In this document: positions 1 to 11,145 of the stretch, piece by piece
How the letters are laid out: each line of letters begins with the position of its first letter
Numbering within the stretch: position 1 is the stretch's first letter
From: Chrysaora quinquecirrha
Lineage: Eukaryota > Cnidaria > Scyphozoa > Semaeostomeae > Pelagiidae
DNA: 64,000 nucleotides
Assembly: GCA_014526335.1 (NCBI GenBank)
Contig: JACTAT010000061.1
Coordinates: 2,074,421-2,138,420, forward strand
Direction: 5' to 3'
Notes under the pieces: generated by a model
What the model saw: the letters and a program-made list of their open reading frames with translations, nothing else
Database searches by the model: none
Told to the model about the DNA's origin: nothing
Translations under genes and position numbers: made by a program

Positions 1-164
1 TGCAAGTGTCTCTCTATTATTGTTATGACCACTGTATGTGCAGTTAAAATTAAGGAGCTATTAAGGAACTTTTTGAACTACAGTTGCCTAAAAAGAGGTC
101 CAAAAATAAGGAACTTTAAGAACTAGGCCATGAGGTAGGTTCCTTATAAAAAAAAAAGCGTGTA
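1..164. repeat. Half of a foldback MITE (family R1)
   Basis: This stretch is the reverse complement of about 34078-34245. Shared landmarks are TTCCTTATTTTTGG, a 'rule' of repeated TTCCTTA words, and a terminal run of A followed by GCGTGTA. The complete copy at 34078-34486 has both inverted ends, so this is the right half of an element cut by the window edge. No coding potential is seen. Confidence 0.75.
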
Positions 165-548
165 GTGGAGGAACATTCCTGCCTTTTTAATGACTTAAAA
201 CTATCGTTTTGTAAAACCTTTCCCAACCAAAAAACCAAACCAAAACCAAACTGAGTTTAGAAACCTAACAATGTGGCTTGGGGCCAAGTGTCCCCCCTTG
301 TGATGTACGGTTTTTAAAGTTGAGCATCGCGTCGTCAGATAAAACCTAACAACTCAAGCAATTGTCTTCATTCCTTACGTCCATAACTGTCAAAAAATCC
401 TAGATGGGAAGCTAATCCATTGGTCGTCCTGCTGTATTCAATTAGCTGATTTTTGCACAAAACGCAGTACCAACTAAGCTTCACTTTTGGATTGTTGCAT
501 TCCAGATACGCACCATGGTATTCGGTGTCTAACGTTAATAATGCGAGG
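165..548. other. No gene recognised
   Basis: Single-copy-looking AT-rich sequence between two MITEs. Open frames here are short and resemble no family. Nothing functional is recognised. Confidence 0.5.
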
Positions 549-825
549 ATACATGTCGTGCGTGACATTTTATTCCGCATGTCTCCCAAGGTGGCTAAAC
601 ATGCGCGTTACAAGCAAGGAACATGTGACATGTTACATGTCACTCGAGTCGTGGAGGCAAGAAATATTTCTGTTGCCTCCCAGAATCATTTGCGTGTCTC
701 TCGCTACAAATTTTGTCGCGCGCTGGAAAGTTTCCGGGGTGGCTTAACCGGGAGACATCGAAGAGACATGTCACGCACAACAATGATGCGGGCGACATGT
801 CTCCTAGTTTAGCAAGGCTTTTAGA
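549..825. repeat. GGAGACATGT-type MITE (family R2), copy 1
   Basis: The stretch contains words shared with 30028-30245 and 30786-31030: a GTGACATTTTATTCCGCATG-like segment, GTCTCCCAAGGTGGCTAAACATG, and a right end GTCTCCTAGTTTAGC that is the inverse of the left end GCTAAACTAGGAGAC of the third copy. It is therefore an inverted-repeat element; the left terminus of this copy is degraded. The several overlapping open frames across it are an effect of the repeat, not genes. Confidence 0.7.
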
Positions 826-1629
826 CGAACAAAGCTGTGTTTGCACTGATTGCAATGTTTCCACTTCCAGTCGCAACTTAGGTACGAACTTCGGGAGTCT
901 TCAGCGTACAGTGCGTGGAATGCACCGTAAAATCGACGATCTAGAAACGCTTCTAACTATCTAGCTATCTCCATATTGTAAGCGAGGCTTCCTATTAGGT
1001 GGTCACCGCTGAATTAACCATATTGGAAACAGTAAACCTGGGTGTATTAAAGCCATTCATTTTAACCTTATTCATCAACAACTTGAATCGATAAAATGAC
1101 GTTTTGAATGATCCGCCACAGGTGCCCGAGTTTTCCTCAACTCTATTTAATTAAAAGACGTTTTTCTGTTGACAAATTCTCAATTTATTCCGCTTCATGT
1201 TCATGTTACGTGATATAGACACGCCTCACCTGTTTATTGTTCAATGTGCAGTGAACTTTTACGGTTTGTCGCTCTTCTGTTGGTCAGGGGGGTTGAAGAT
1301 CCCTAAAAAGACCTATCTGCTGCATTTGCCCGACTATTTAAACTGACAAAACTGCTCTCCTACCAATAAGCTTAAAACTTCTTATATCAATATACTCTTG
1401 CTACAAGTCCCGTTGAAATTTATTCAGACTTTCTCTCGTAGCGTGTTTTATGGCAACCTGCAAGCCCGTTCTTGGCTTGTACCCCCTGGTTTCTTATCTG
1501 CGTTCAATAATATCTATTCATAGAGGTCAAGGATCATACTTGGGGCACCTCTTCTTATTTCGTTATCATTTATCAAAACCTATAATCCTTACGCTAGAAT
1601 GGCCTAAATATATATAATAGCGAGAACAA
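826..1629. other. Upstream region of Gal3ST-like gene 1
   Basis: AT-rich sequence without a convincing gene. It should contain the promoter and 5' untranslated region of the sulfotransferase gene starting at 1630. A TATATATAA stretch lies about 15-25 bases before the ATG, too close to be a confident TATA box for this start. Confidence 0.4.
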
Positions 1630-4600
1630 ATGATATCCAAACGACGGCTTCTGTTTCTAGTTTTGTTTTGGATAGTTTCGTTTTACGCCATGTTGCGTAT
1701 ATTCTGCGAGTTCGACGTCGTAAATATTTACAAAAGACGGCTACGACAGACACGAAACAATAATATTGAAGAAAGATCGAAGGATATTCCTGAAAGGTAA
1801 TATTCGCAAATTTTTTAGATTTTTTAGTTTATTCACAATTTACTGAAATACACAAAGTTCTCTGGGTGTTTTGTACATGGGTATCTAAAGGCTTTGTGGA
1901 GTTGAATTTGCTTTTTTCCCAGTTTTTTATGGAGAGAATATTATTTGTAAACTAGATATGGGGAACAGAAAAATAAACTCGTTTTACAATTCTTTAAATA
2001 AAAATCTTGTGATACTCTGTTCTTAACTAAAATATTTAGAAATAATAACGCTACAAGGTCTATCTGAGTATATGCCCCTTGGTCAATTCGGGGTCAATTC
2101 ATTGTATAGAGTGTATAGAAGAAGCTCTTTGGTTAGTTGCAATCTACTTCATTTGCAGCTGTTAGTTTGCCCGCGCTTCAAAGGCCCTGGGCAAACGATC
2201 AAACATTTTTGATCCAACATTTGAGATTTGCTTGTCAAGCAAAATGTTTGACCGTTTGGCCACGTCCAAAAACATTGCTCGTCCAACATTTTTGTTTGCG
2301 TCAAGCAAAAAGTGCTTTTCAACTTTTTCAAAAACATCACGCCAAAAATTTTGCTATTTTTTTGTCAAGCAATGTTTGATCGTTTGGCCGCCTTTCCATG
2401 ATTGCTTGTCAAACATTTCTTTTGTTTTTGACAAACTTCAACAACTTGCAACGATTCACCACCTAGCAACATTTCATAGCAACAAGGCGTCCGTGCTTAT
2501 GCTTTAGCAATAACATCGTTGTTGGACAGCAATGTTTTTGGACGTGGCAAAACGGTTAAAAATTTGTTGTAAAGCAAATTTAAAATGTTGGACCAACAAT
2601 GTTGGATCATTTGGGGCCTAAGCTCCGCTCGTGGTTTCCATTGTTCTAATGATTTCTGACCTCGAGTTTCTTCCTCGTGCAGAACACAAGACCTGGAATC
2701 CTACAAACAGAAATCTACTGATGTTAATATGAAAAATAAGGAATGGGTTTTGAACATTTCAAGTGATGAAATTAATTTGAAGAGAGAACTCGGAAAAATT
2801 GCTGAAAAGCGAAGGTAAGTTTTCATCATTCTCATTTGCTTGTTTAATTTTCTTGTTTATTATCTTCTGTTGCGTTGTCTATGTTTAATCTTTGTTTTCT
2901 CAGTTACTTGGCAAGAAAGTCCGTTATTTTATTCATTTGCAATCTTACTTATTATTTTGCTACACATACACACTATTTTTTTATAAGAATACCCTAATTT
3001 TTGCCGAGGCTCGAACTTTTCTTAAATTTCTATTGTTCTTTGGCAATTTTGAGCCTGAATATTCTTATAGACTGTATTCTTATAAAAAAAGTGCGTATTA
3101 CACCTATCAACTTCCATATTGTTTTTTGTTTCTTTGTTTAATTTTGTATTAGCTTCATTGTTTTATTGTTCCATTGTTTTATTGTTTATTTGTTTTATTT
3201 TGTCTTTGCTTCATTGCTTCATTATTTTGATATTCTATTGTCTTAATGTTTTATTATTTCTTTGCTCCATTGTTTCTCTTTTTCATTGTTTTTGACTTCA
3301 TTGTTTCTTTGCTTTGTTGTATTTGTTTTATTGATTTTCTGTTTCATTGCTTCATTGTTTCTTTTCTTCATTGTTGCTTTGTTTCATTGTTTCTTTGTTT
3401 CATTTTTCTTTGTTTCTTTATTTCATTGTTTTTTGTTTCATTGTTTCTTTGTTTCATTGTTGCTTTGTTTCCTTGTTTTATTTTTTCTTTGTTTACTTGC
3501 TCTATTGTTTTTTCTTACTTTTGTCTTTGATGGTCTGTTCTTTTCTTTGTTTCTTTTTTCGCTTCTTTTTTGTTTGTTTCTACGTTTCTCTGTTTATTTG
3601 TTTGTTTGTTCGTTTGTTTGTTAGTTGGTTTAATCAGAAAACTTGTTTTGTTTTTTTGCTCTAATCAATTCGACTATTTTTGTAACTTTTGTCATTCATT
3701 TTGTACAGATGCAAAGCTGTTGATAAAGTACTTTTTGTTAAAACTCACAAAACAGGCAGCAGTACGATAACCAATATTCTGAATAGATTCGCCGACTTAC
3801 GGGAATTAATTGTCGCATTGCCGATGGGAGGAACGAATCGTTTTATGTGGCCGCAAAAGTTTCATTGGACGTCAACCGACTTGTTACGCCTGAATGGCGA
3901 AACTGCGAATATTCTCTCCAATCATGCTCGTTACGAGCGCTCGCAAATGGATGTGATTATGAAAAAGAATACGATATACATTACAATACTTCGCGACCCA
4001 GTTACGCAGTTTCATAGCTCTTTTTACTATTTTGAATTCGACAAAACATTAGGCCTTCAGCGAAAGGAGGATCCGTTGGGGGAGTTCCTCAAGGATCCCG
4101 ACCAGCACCTTTATGATTTGTCAATTCGCCTTGGAGATCTGCCGCCGGAAATGAATCTCATTCAAAATGGTATGCTATTCGACCTTGGATACGATTTCTT
4201 AGAATTCGCGAACGAGACTGTTATAAATAAAGCTATAAGCAAGCTAGCAAACGAGCTGGACCTCGTGTTGATAATGGAGCATTTTGACGAGAGCCTTGTT
4301 CTGCTCATGCGTGAATATTGTTGGGATATTGATGATATACTTTATGTAAAGATGAATCAAATGAAGTATAAAAGACGGACCATAAAAGAAAGCATCAAGA
4401 GTAAGATACGGAAATGGAATCAAGCTGATGTTTTTCTATACAATACTTTCAATAGAGCGTTTTGGGAGAGAGTTAAAAAGCATGGGAAAGAGTTCTGGAA
4501 AGACCTTGCAGAGTTTAAAACGCGGAATAGGGAAATGTTCAAAACTTGCAGACCCAAGGAAATCGAAGAGAAAGGCTATAAGGCAAATGTAACGGTTAAG

Positions 4601-4822
4601 AGTTTGAAAATAAATTCCAAAGTGGCACGTTTTCATCGATATTATTGTCAGAAAATGGCAATGAATGAGATACAGTATCTTCAGTATTTTAGAGCCAAGT
4701 TTGGAACATCTTTCGGTTATCAGAAGATTCTAAAACGTGAAGGAATTGGGCCTAAAAAGGCCGGGGAGCTAATGAAACGAATTAGAAAACAAAATACGCT
4801 AATGAAGTTTCATCAAAGTTGA
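1630..4822 (+). CDS. Galactose-3-O-sulfotransferase-like protein (Gal3ST paralog 1)
   Basis: Three exons join in frame (1630-1796, 2683-2814, 3709-4822; both introns phase 2, GT-AG) to give 470 residues. Residues 7-25 form a single hydrophobic segment after a short basic N-terminus, as in type II Golgi enzymes; residues about 30-100 are a charged stem. The catalytic domain begins with KTHKTGSST (K111, H113, K114), the 5'-phosphosulfate loop for PAPS. It continues with SNHARY (H172) and RDPVTQFHSSF (from R195), the 3'-phosphate site. The family transfers sulfate from PAPS to the 3-OH of galactose on glycolipids or glycans in the Golgi lumen. All presumed catalytic residues are present, unlike in the two paralogs at 24099 and 29436. 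The catalytic domain lies on one exon here but is split in the paralogs. Acceptor specificity cannot be inferred. Confidence 0.88.
2182..2621. repeat. CAAACGATCAAACATT foldback MITE (family R3) in Gal3ST-1 intron 1
   Basis: The left end AGGCCCTGGGCAAACGATC and the right end GATCATTTGGGGCCT are imperfect inverted copies. Further inside, TTGCTTGTCAAGCAAAATG, GTTTGACCGTTTGGCCACG and CAAAAACATTGC recur in inverse on the other arm. The same words recur at 25590-26229, 26265-26345, 27320-27430, 35240-35356, 42395-42640 and 55895-56292. Noncoding. Confidence 0.8.
3140..3660. repeat. Long T-rich degenerate tandem repeat (TTGTTTCATTGTTTCTTTG-like)
   Basis: About 0.5 kb of the sense strand is almost purely T with regular CATTG and CTTTG words. 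It sits in Gal3ST-1 intron 2 and ends about 50 bases before the splice acceptor at 3707-3708. The hydrophobic open frames across it come from the repeat and are not genes. Confidence 0.85.
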
Positions 4823-4837
4823 TTTTAAATGAAAATC

Positions 4838-5880
4838 TTCATCTCTTGCTGCATTCTTAGAATCTTTATTTCATCTCTTCTTCATTAGGATCTTCATCTC
4901 TTGCTGCTTTCATTATGATCTTCATTTCATGCTGTATTGTGTATTCTTAGGATCTTTCATTTCCTTTCGCCTTCTTGCGATCTTCATCTCATGATGTACT
5001 CATTAGTTTATTCGTCTCTTGCTGTATTCATTATGATCTTCATTTAATCTCGTCTTCACTTGGACCTCCGTCTACTGGTGTGTTCATTAGAATCTTGATC
5101 TTCATTTCATCTCCTCTTTGTTGGAATAAGTATCTTCATCATTTACTGTATTCATTATTATCTTCATTTCATCCCATCTTCATGTCGTCACATCTTCATT
5201 GGGATCTTCATCTCGTGCTGTATTCATTATTATCTTCATCACATGATGTATTCATTAGGATCTTCAATCATCATTTCATCTCGTCTTCATGTCGTCGCAC
5301 CTTCATTGGGATCTTCATCTTATAATGTATTCATAAGTATCTTTATCTCATGCTGTATTCTCAGGATTTTAATTTCATCTCGCAATTTCATTAGGATCTT
5401 CATTTCTTCTCGTCTTCATTGAAATCTCTTTATTTTATGCTGTATTCTTAGGATGTTCTTTTCATCTCGTCTTCGTTAGTATTTTAATTTTACCCTGCAG
5501 CAATTATTATCCTCATTTCCTGCTGCATTCTTACTATTTATGATCTTCATTTCATCTCTTCTTCAATTGTGTCTTGTCTTTGTTTCATGCTGTATTGATC
5601 GATTTCTTCATTTCATACTGTATTGATTAGGATCTTAATTTCATCTCGTCTTCATTGGTGTCTTCATGTTATGATGTGCTCATTAGTATCTTCATCTCAT
5701 GCTGTTATCATTAGGATCTTCATTTCATCTCGCCTTCTTTAGGACCTTCGTTGCATCCCTTCTTTAATAGGATCTTCATTTCACGCCGTTTTCTCTCATA
5801 CCGTATTTGGTAGCATCTTTTCTTGTTGTATTTATGAGTACTTCATTTCAGTGTATTCTTCAGGAGCTTCATTCCATACA
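4838..5880. repeat. 28-bp minisatellite field, locus 1 (TCTTCATTTCATCTCGTCTTC type)
   Basis: Degenerate tandem units of about 26-28 bp, built from TCTTCATTTCAT and a variable CATTAGGA/ATGCTGTATTC part, start just after the Gal3ST-1 stop codon and run for about 1 kb. The same unit is seen at 24600-25280 and, on the other strand, at 18150-18480. Part of it may lie in the 3' untranslated region of Gal3ST-1. Confidence 0.85.
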
Positions 5881-6169
5881 GTATATAGATCTTGTAAAAC
5901 TTTTCATAACCAATTTTTTATTTTGTAATAATTTTCTATTTAGTTCAAGTTTCGAAAGTTTTGCTAAACGTTTTGTAGCGAATTTGTAACAGAGTTTGTT
6001 TTTTAGAATCTTATTGTAAACAATTTAAACAATTAAAAGTAGTCTGTATGAACTTTATTGCTTCACTTGAAAACATAGGGGCCCTATGGGCATGTTCGAA
6101 GAACGACTCTGGTTGAATATAGCTATTTCGGTCAAATGATGAAAGATGTTCATCGGTATGCACAACGAT
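5881..6169. other. No gene recognised
   Basis: AT-rich spacer. A few poly-T words, no repeat family or gene recognised. Confidence 0.4.
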
Positions 6170-6465
6170 GACGATAATGATTATGATGATAATGGTGGTG
6201 GTTATGATTATGATGTTGATGAACACGATGGTCATGATGCTGGTTGGTAGGGGTGATTGTGGTTGTATGGTGGGTATGGTGGTGGTGATAGAGGTGGTTG
6301 TGGTGCTGAAGGGGTGGTTGTGGTGGTTGTGATAGGGGTGATCGTGGTGATGGTTGTAGGGGTAGTTGTGGTGGTGGTGATAAGGGTGGTCGAGGTGATG
6401 GTTGTAGGGGTGGTTCCGGTGGTGGTGATAGGGGTGGTCGAGGTGATGGTTGTAGGGCTGCAATC
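6170..6465. repeat. GGTGGT/GATGGT-type degenerate simple repeat
   Basis: The plus strand is G and T rich with recurring GGTGGTGATAGGGGTGGT and GAGGTGATGGTTGTAGGGG units (period about 36 in the central part). Open frames on both strands encode only low-complexity residues, so no gene is called. Confidence 0.8.
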
Positions 6466-6719
6466 TTGGACAAAATATATTGAGACAACCAGAAGATTCT
6501 ATCAATTCTATCAACTTTTGCTTCCCTAATCAATAATACTCTCCCTCCCCTTGGATCAATGTTGAGTGACACTGAAAACAATTCCACGCCATTTGATCAA
6601 CATTGAGTGAGGGGGGAGGGGTGAAATGCGAAGTTAAGACAACTATTAATGAAAATTTCTGTTTGTCTCATAATTTTTGTCCAAGATTGTGGTTGTGGTG
6701 GTGGTAGCGTTCCTTTAGA

Positions 6720-6835
6720 TGTTGCACACCGTCAATGGTGGTGATAGTAATCATGATGATGATGATGATGATGATTATCATTATTATTATTATTATGACG
6801 ATTTTCATCGTGAGGATAATATTAATGATGATTTG
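6720..6835. repeat. (GAT)n / (ATT)n simple repeat
   Basis: A short run of GATGAT units followed by ATTATT. It is flanked by sequence without recognisable genes to 7273. A GTGAGTGA tetranucleotide run lies at 7127-7152. Confidence 0.8.
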
Positions 6836-7271
6836 TTTTGAAAACTGTTTTGAAATTGCCGCTCTTTGGCAAAACTCTTTGTTAAATGTTGAGAATGCCT
6901 GAAATGTCATTTACCAAAGCAAGGTGGCAATTTTCCAGTTCCATTTAGTAAACAAGGATGAGTCAGTTGTCACATGACCCTGATTGACAAAAGTGCTTGC
7001 AGGCCGAATTGTGAACAACTAACCGCAAATTGCGCATAAATGGCCGAGACAATGGCCCTAATGGCATTCTTGACAATGGCCCTATTGTTACACGTTTTCC
7101 ATTGTTCAAGCGTTGGTTAGTTAGTAAGTGAGTGAGTGAGTGAGTGAGTGACATCCACCCCACACCAATGTGTTCGAAGTTCTTCGAACACAAAAAGTCG
7201 AAAAGTCATTTGCGCTGAAAACTAGAAAGCACTTTTTATCAGGCTTTTCAAAGCAATGCAAGTCTAAAATG

Positions 7272-7273
<2 letters not shown>

Positions 7274-7343
<70 letters not shown>
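7274..7343. repeat. (TA)35 microsatellite at the end of Penelope copy A
   Basis: About 70 bp of uninterrupted TA. It directly abuts the 3' end of the minus-strand Penelope-like fragment at 7344. A second TA run lies at 11100-11145, about 60 bases beyond the end of copy B. Confidence 0.95.
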
Positions 7344-7349
<6 letters not shown>

Positions 7350-7373
7350 ACTAAAGAAAGAAAAAGACTATTA

Positions 7374-7416
7374 ATATGCAACTCTGAGTTTCATGATCTC
7401 TCAATCATCAGGCATA
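7374..7416 (-). ncRNA. Hammerhead ribozyme (Penelope copy A)
   Basis: On the minus strand the order is stem I strand TATGC, core CTGATGA (7405-7411), a small stem II hairpin TGA-GAGA-TCA, core GAAA (7389-7392), a tight stem III ACTC-A-GAGT, then T and the stem I partner GCATA. All conserved core nucleotides are present and stem I pairs perfectly over five bases. Hammerheads of this minimal form are known from Penelope-like elements. The predicted cleavage site follows the T after stem III. Confidence 0.8.
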
Positions 7417-7523
7417 CAAGATGTAATTGCAAATGAAGAATGTATAACAGTTTATTTCTATAGAATGCTTAGAAGAATTCTAAAAGAATTCTAAAAGAAT
7501 TATGGCGCTGCAGTAGTAAAATG

Positions 7524-8144
7524 CTATTTACAGAGATTTTTTATGATTAACTTATTTTGATGTCTACACTTGCTTATAAATTCTGATTTACTATTTAGTA
7601 AATCACTTTCACCTATGGACCGAATTATGTATAATTTCTCTGTTAAACACAACTTGCAATAATTATTACTTGGATTATTCTTCACTCTTTTTAATATTTT
7701 CCATCTTATATTCGGCGTTTTACTTTCTTTCTTTAATAACCAGACGTATTTAGAAAGTTCCGTACTTTTTTCATATTTTTCCTGCCTGAAATCTTTGCAA
7801 TGATTCAGATATCGCTGTTTGAATGTACCTTCTGTTAGTCCGATGTATCTTTTTTGTTCATCATCCACATCATTTTGAACAGTTGCTTCGTAGACAAGAC
7901 TGCGTGTTAGACATTTATTTTCCAAAGGACAATTTTCTTTTACACGGCAGTTACATCCATTTGGATCTGAAGATTCAACATTTAAGATTGCTTTGTTATG
8001 CGATGCTATCATTGATTTGATGTTTTTCATGCAGCTGTAGCTTACTTTGACTGTGTTTTTATTGAAGATTTTGGCCAATTGATGATCTCTTGGAAAATGC
8101 TTGTTCACAAGTTTGAGGAATATTTTACCAACATTTGTTTTCAC
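7524..8144 (-). CDS. GIY-YIG endonuclease domain of a Penelope-like element, copy A
   Basis: This open frame gives 206 residues. A cysteine cluster CNCRVKENCPLENKC is followed by SLVYEATV and then RYIGLTEGTFKQRYLNH, the GIY-YIG core with its conserved Arg and His. Near the end, CKLCLTEKLYII is the usual Penelope block containing the metal-binding Glu. In complete elements this domain lies C-terminal to the reverse transcriptase and nicks the target DNA. Only the endonuclease remains here, opening at a Met that is probably internal to the original protein. The frame is intact, unlike in copy B. Confidence 0.85.
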   Translation of the reverse strand: MKTNVGKIFLKLVNKHFPRDHQLAKIFNKNTVKVSYSCMKNIKSMIASHNKAILNVESSDPNGCNCRVKENCPLENKCLTRSLVYEATVQNDVDDEQKRYIGLTEGTFKQRYLNHCKDFRQEKYEKSTELSKYVWLLKKESKTPNIRWKILKRVKNNPSNNYCKLCLTEKLYIIRSIGESDLLNSKSEFISKCRHQNKLIIKNLCK

Positions 8145-8283
8145 GTTACTTGAATAAGGCGGGTTGAACCAGATAATTTTCCTTTTCCTTTTTCGTTTGT
8201 TTTATTCATAGCCTGCGTGCAGCCTCAAACTCTTCTCTGAGAAAGAGTAGAGTCTGCGCAACAATGAACGAAAGCTTGTACTG

Positions 8284-10217
8284 CTGAGTCAGCAAAAATG
8301 CAGCCTCTTTCTGATGAAAACAACCGTCGGAGCCTACGCGAAGCGTTTAATCACCGCCTACAAGCACTTGGGGCTTTGAGCAAGTTCGTTTGAACTTTGA
8401 AGCTGTTTTGTGTAATTCCGTAACTTTGCGAAGAAGTTCTTTGCGATGAATTTTAAAACAAAATGATGTCTTGTATTTACACTTTGCTCTATTGGACATT
8501 TACAAGACGTCTGACCAAGAAAATCTTTCCGAAAAGCTGAAAGTGAAAAATTCTTTCCCGTCTGTTGCTGGTGCCTAAACTCTTGCCTAGCGTAGGCCCG
8601 ATAACTCGTAGATGCTGACCATTCATAGAGATGTGACTGCTTCTGTGAACAGTGCTTCTTCTACTGTCAATTCTTCAACAAAAACTCTTGGTTATATTAT
8701 TTTCCTTTGATCTCTCTAAGGAAAAAGTGCTACAGAAAAATAGGTTGATTGATATATTTTAGATTCATAGATAGATGCAAAGCTTTTTACTTTACTGTTT
8801 TTATTTATAAGTTTGTTGTTTATAAATAGCCTTTCTTTTACATAACTCTCAAATTATCCTCAATAAGAATTCTTGCTTGATCAAGGAAAGGCTTGAAATG
8901 TAGAGTTTGAACTTTTCCTGGTACTGGACTTACAGTATTCATAACTTTCAAAATATGCATCCATCTGAGTCACAGTAATTCTTCAATTAATTGTGTGATT
9001 TTTATCCTTGGTTTATAATTTTTTTGGTAAAATTGCCATGAATTTTGGCAGTGGATTATTTTGGTGTTTTGGTAGTTACTAACTTTTGATAATTGATCAA
9101 ACTTGAAAACAATTTGTCAATATTGTAGGCTATGGGTATTGTAGGCAATATTGTAGGCTATGGGTCTTCTCATAGATTTGATTTGACAGACATTTTACTG
9201 CTTTTTAGTTTATACAAGCACTGTGCCCATCTTAATCGACAAGCAAGCTGTGACATTTGCCACCAGTTTCAGTTTTAATTTTAATGACTAAATACTGAAT
9301 GTACACTTAATTGAACCATGAAACTAAACTAAGGCACAGATAAAGAAGGTGCAAAGCTAAGGATGGCTTGCAAAATGTCCACAAAACCTTAAAGGTTAAA
9401 TTGGTGTTGTTATCTCTAAAACCACGCTGAAAAATAAACTGCCAATAACTATAGATCCACACTTCATGTTGTCAGGTTGTAAACATTGACCAAAAGACAG
9501 CTTTGGGGAAGGATGGCAAAAATACTTGGGCTTTTGCTGCCCTAAAATGATTTCTGAAGCTTTTAAATGGTTGAGCAAATGACTCTAGTTTTTGAAGAAA
9601 GACTTAAATTGAAAGAAAATAAAAACACCATAAACTTTCAAAAATTTGTCCCTAGTAAATCCTTCATAAACTTTAAACTACACTACCTACATAACATCAC
9701 AGCTGTTACTTTATAACACTGAAAATTTACTCCAGGAGATATTATTATTTGTATTGATTCAGTTAAATGCATGTCATCTACCAGACAAGACAAGTCAAGT
9801 TAAATCTCACTATGTGTATTTTTCTGTTCTTTGTTGTGCACTAGCACACTGGGTGCACCTCTTCTGATAAACCGGCAACTTGCTTTCGGGCTTGTTTCTA
9901 TTCTTGGCATGGCTTCAATTGATCACAATAGTGCTTTTCGTAAGGTAGATCACCGATAAACCATCCTTTACTCCAACAAATATTTTCATTCAGCAACGAA
10001 GCACCAATGCGAAGCACACATTCGCCATTTTGTTTTGGCAAAAGCGATCGCGCGACGCAAACCAGCCGTGTCAACGCGGCGCGACTATATTAAAACAATG
10101 AAATAAGCAATCGACCAATCATGTTTCTCTGGCAGTTTTCTGCCAGAGAGAGTTGATTGGTTGTTAAACAATAGGCAAATAAAAGATTTACCGCCACACT
10201 TTATTTGAAAAAGAGGC
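8284..10217. other. Spacer between inverted Penelope copies, no gene
   Basis: About 1.9 kb without coding signal, lying between the 5' ends of the two inverted Penelope fragments. No reverse transcriptase similarity is visible. A short CG-rich patch (GCGATCGCGCGACGC) lies near 10044. Confidence 0.5.
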
Positions 10218-10306
10218 CAGTACAAGCTTTCGTTCATTGTTGCGCAGACTCTACTCTTTCTCGGAGAAGAGTTTGAGGCTGCACGCAGGCTACAAGAGAT
10301 CATCAA

Positions 10307-10860
10307 TTGGCCAAAATCTTCAATAAAAACACAGTCAAAGTAAGCTACAGCTGCATGAAAAACATCAAATCAATGATAGCATCGCATAACAAAGCAATCT
10401 TAAATGTTGAATCTTCAGATCCAAATGGATGTAACTGCCGTGTAAAAGAAAATTGTCCTTTGGAAAATAAATGTCTAACACGCAGTCTTGTCTACGAAGC
10501 AACTGTTCAAAATGATGTGGATGATGAACAAAAAAGATACATCGGACTAACAGAAGGTACATTCAAACAGCGATATCTGAATCATTGCAAAGATTTCAGG
10601 CAGGAAAAATATGAAAAAAGTACGGAACTTTCTAAATACGTCTGGTTATTAAAGAAAGAAAGTAAAACGCCGAATATAAGATGGAAAATATTAAAAGAGT
10701 GAAGAATAATCCAAGTAATAATTATTGCAAGTTGTGTTTAACAGAGAAATTATACATAATTCGGTCCATAGGTGAAAGTGATTTACTAAATAGTAAATCA
10801 GAATTTATAAGCAAGTGTAGACATCAAAATAAGTTAATCATAAAAAATCTCTGTAAATAG
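10307..10860 (+). pseudogene. GIY-YIG endonuclease of Penelope copy B, frameshifted
   Basis: The plus-strand frame matches the copy A endonuclease residue for residue from LAKIFNKNTVK to RWKILK. It then stops because the poly-A run at 10693-10696 has four A where copy A has five (7688-7692, complement). After that point the remaining 50 or so residues continue in another frame to the TAG at about 10858-10860. The N-terminal part is also missing. Confidence 0.82.
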
Positions 10861-10966
10861 CATTTTACTACTGCAGCGCCATAATTCTTTTAGAATTCTT
10901 TTAGAATTCTTCTAAGCATTCTATAGAAATAAACTGTTATACATTCTTCATTTGCAATTACATCTT

Positions 10967-11010
10967 GTATGCCTGATGATTGAGAGATCATGAAACTCAG
11001 AGTTGCATAT
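10967..11010 (+). ncRNA. Hammerhead ribozyme (Penelope copy B)
   Basis: Stem I TATGC (10968-10972), core CTGATGA (10973-10979), stem II TGA-GAGA-TCA, core GAAA (10992-10995), stem III ACTC-A-GAGT, then T and the stem I partner GCATA. Same fold as copy A. Self-cleavage is inferred, not shown. Confidence 0.8.
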
Positions 11011-11093
11011 TAATAGTCTTTTTCTTTCTTTAGTAGTACTAAAAAGCTCCTATTTCAGTCGAGCACTGTGAACTGCGTATGGATAACTTAATT

Positions 11094-11099
<6 letters not shown>

Positions 11100-11145
<46 letters not shown>
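11100..11145. repeat. (TA)n microsatellite
   Basis: About 46 bp of TA close to the distal end of Penelope copy B. With the array at 7274-7343 it brackets the inverted pair. Confidence 0.95.

Larger units (their letters stand above)
7344..8283 (-). mobile_element. Penelope-like retroelement fragment, copy A
   Basis: The minus strand carries an endonuclease open frame (7524-8144), about 100 bases of 3' sequence with a hammerhead ribozyme, and a 5' leader. The whole is repeated in inverse at 10218-11041 with almost complete identity. No reverse transcriptase is present, so this is a 5'-truncated insertion. Copy A keeps about 115 bases between the leader and the endonuclease that copy B has lost. 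Confidence 0.88.
10218..11041 (+). mobile_element. Penelope-like retroelement fragment, copy B (inverted relative to A)
   Basis: This is the inverse of 7344-8283, beginning CAGTACAAGCTTTCG and ending TTTAGTAGTACTA. About 115 bases after the leader are missing, so the junction reads GCAGGCTA then CAAGAGATC. The two copies appear otherwise nearly identical by eye, which implies a recent insertion or a segmental inverted duplication. Confidence 0.87.

Noticed and set aside
549..964. Overlapping frames of 78-119 residues near the window start
   Set aside because: They lie on an R2 MITE that recurs at 30028 and 30786 without keeping a frame.
3246..3770. Hydrophobic membrane protein frames
   Set aside because: They are produced by the T-rich tandem repeat in Gal3ST-1 intron 2 (Phe/Leu/Ser/Cys only).
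6011..6587. His/Pro-rich and Val/Gly-rich proteins on both strands
   Set aside because: Low-complexity translation of GGTGGT and GATGGT repeats; no splice or domain support.
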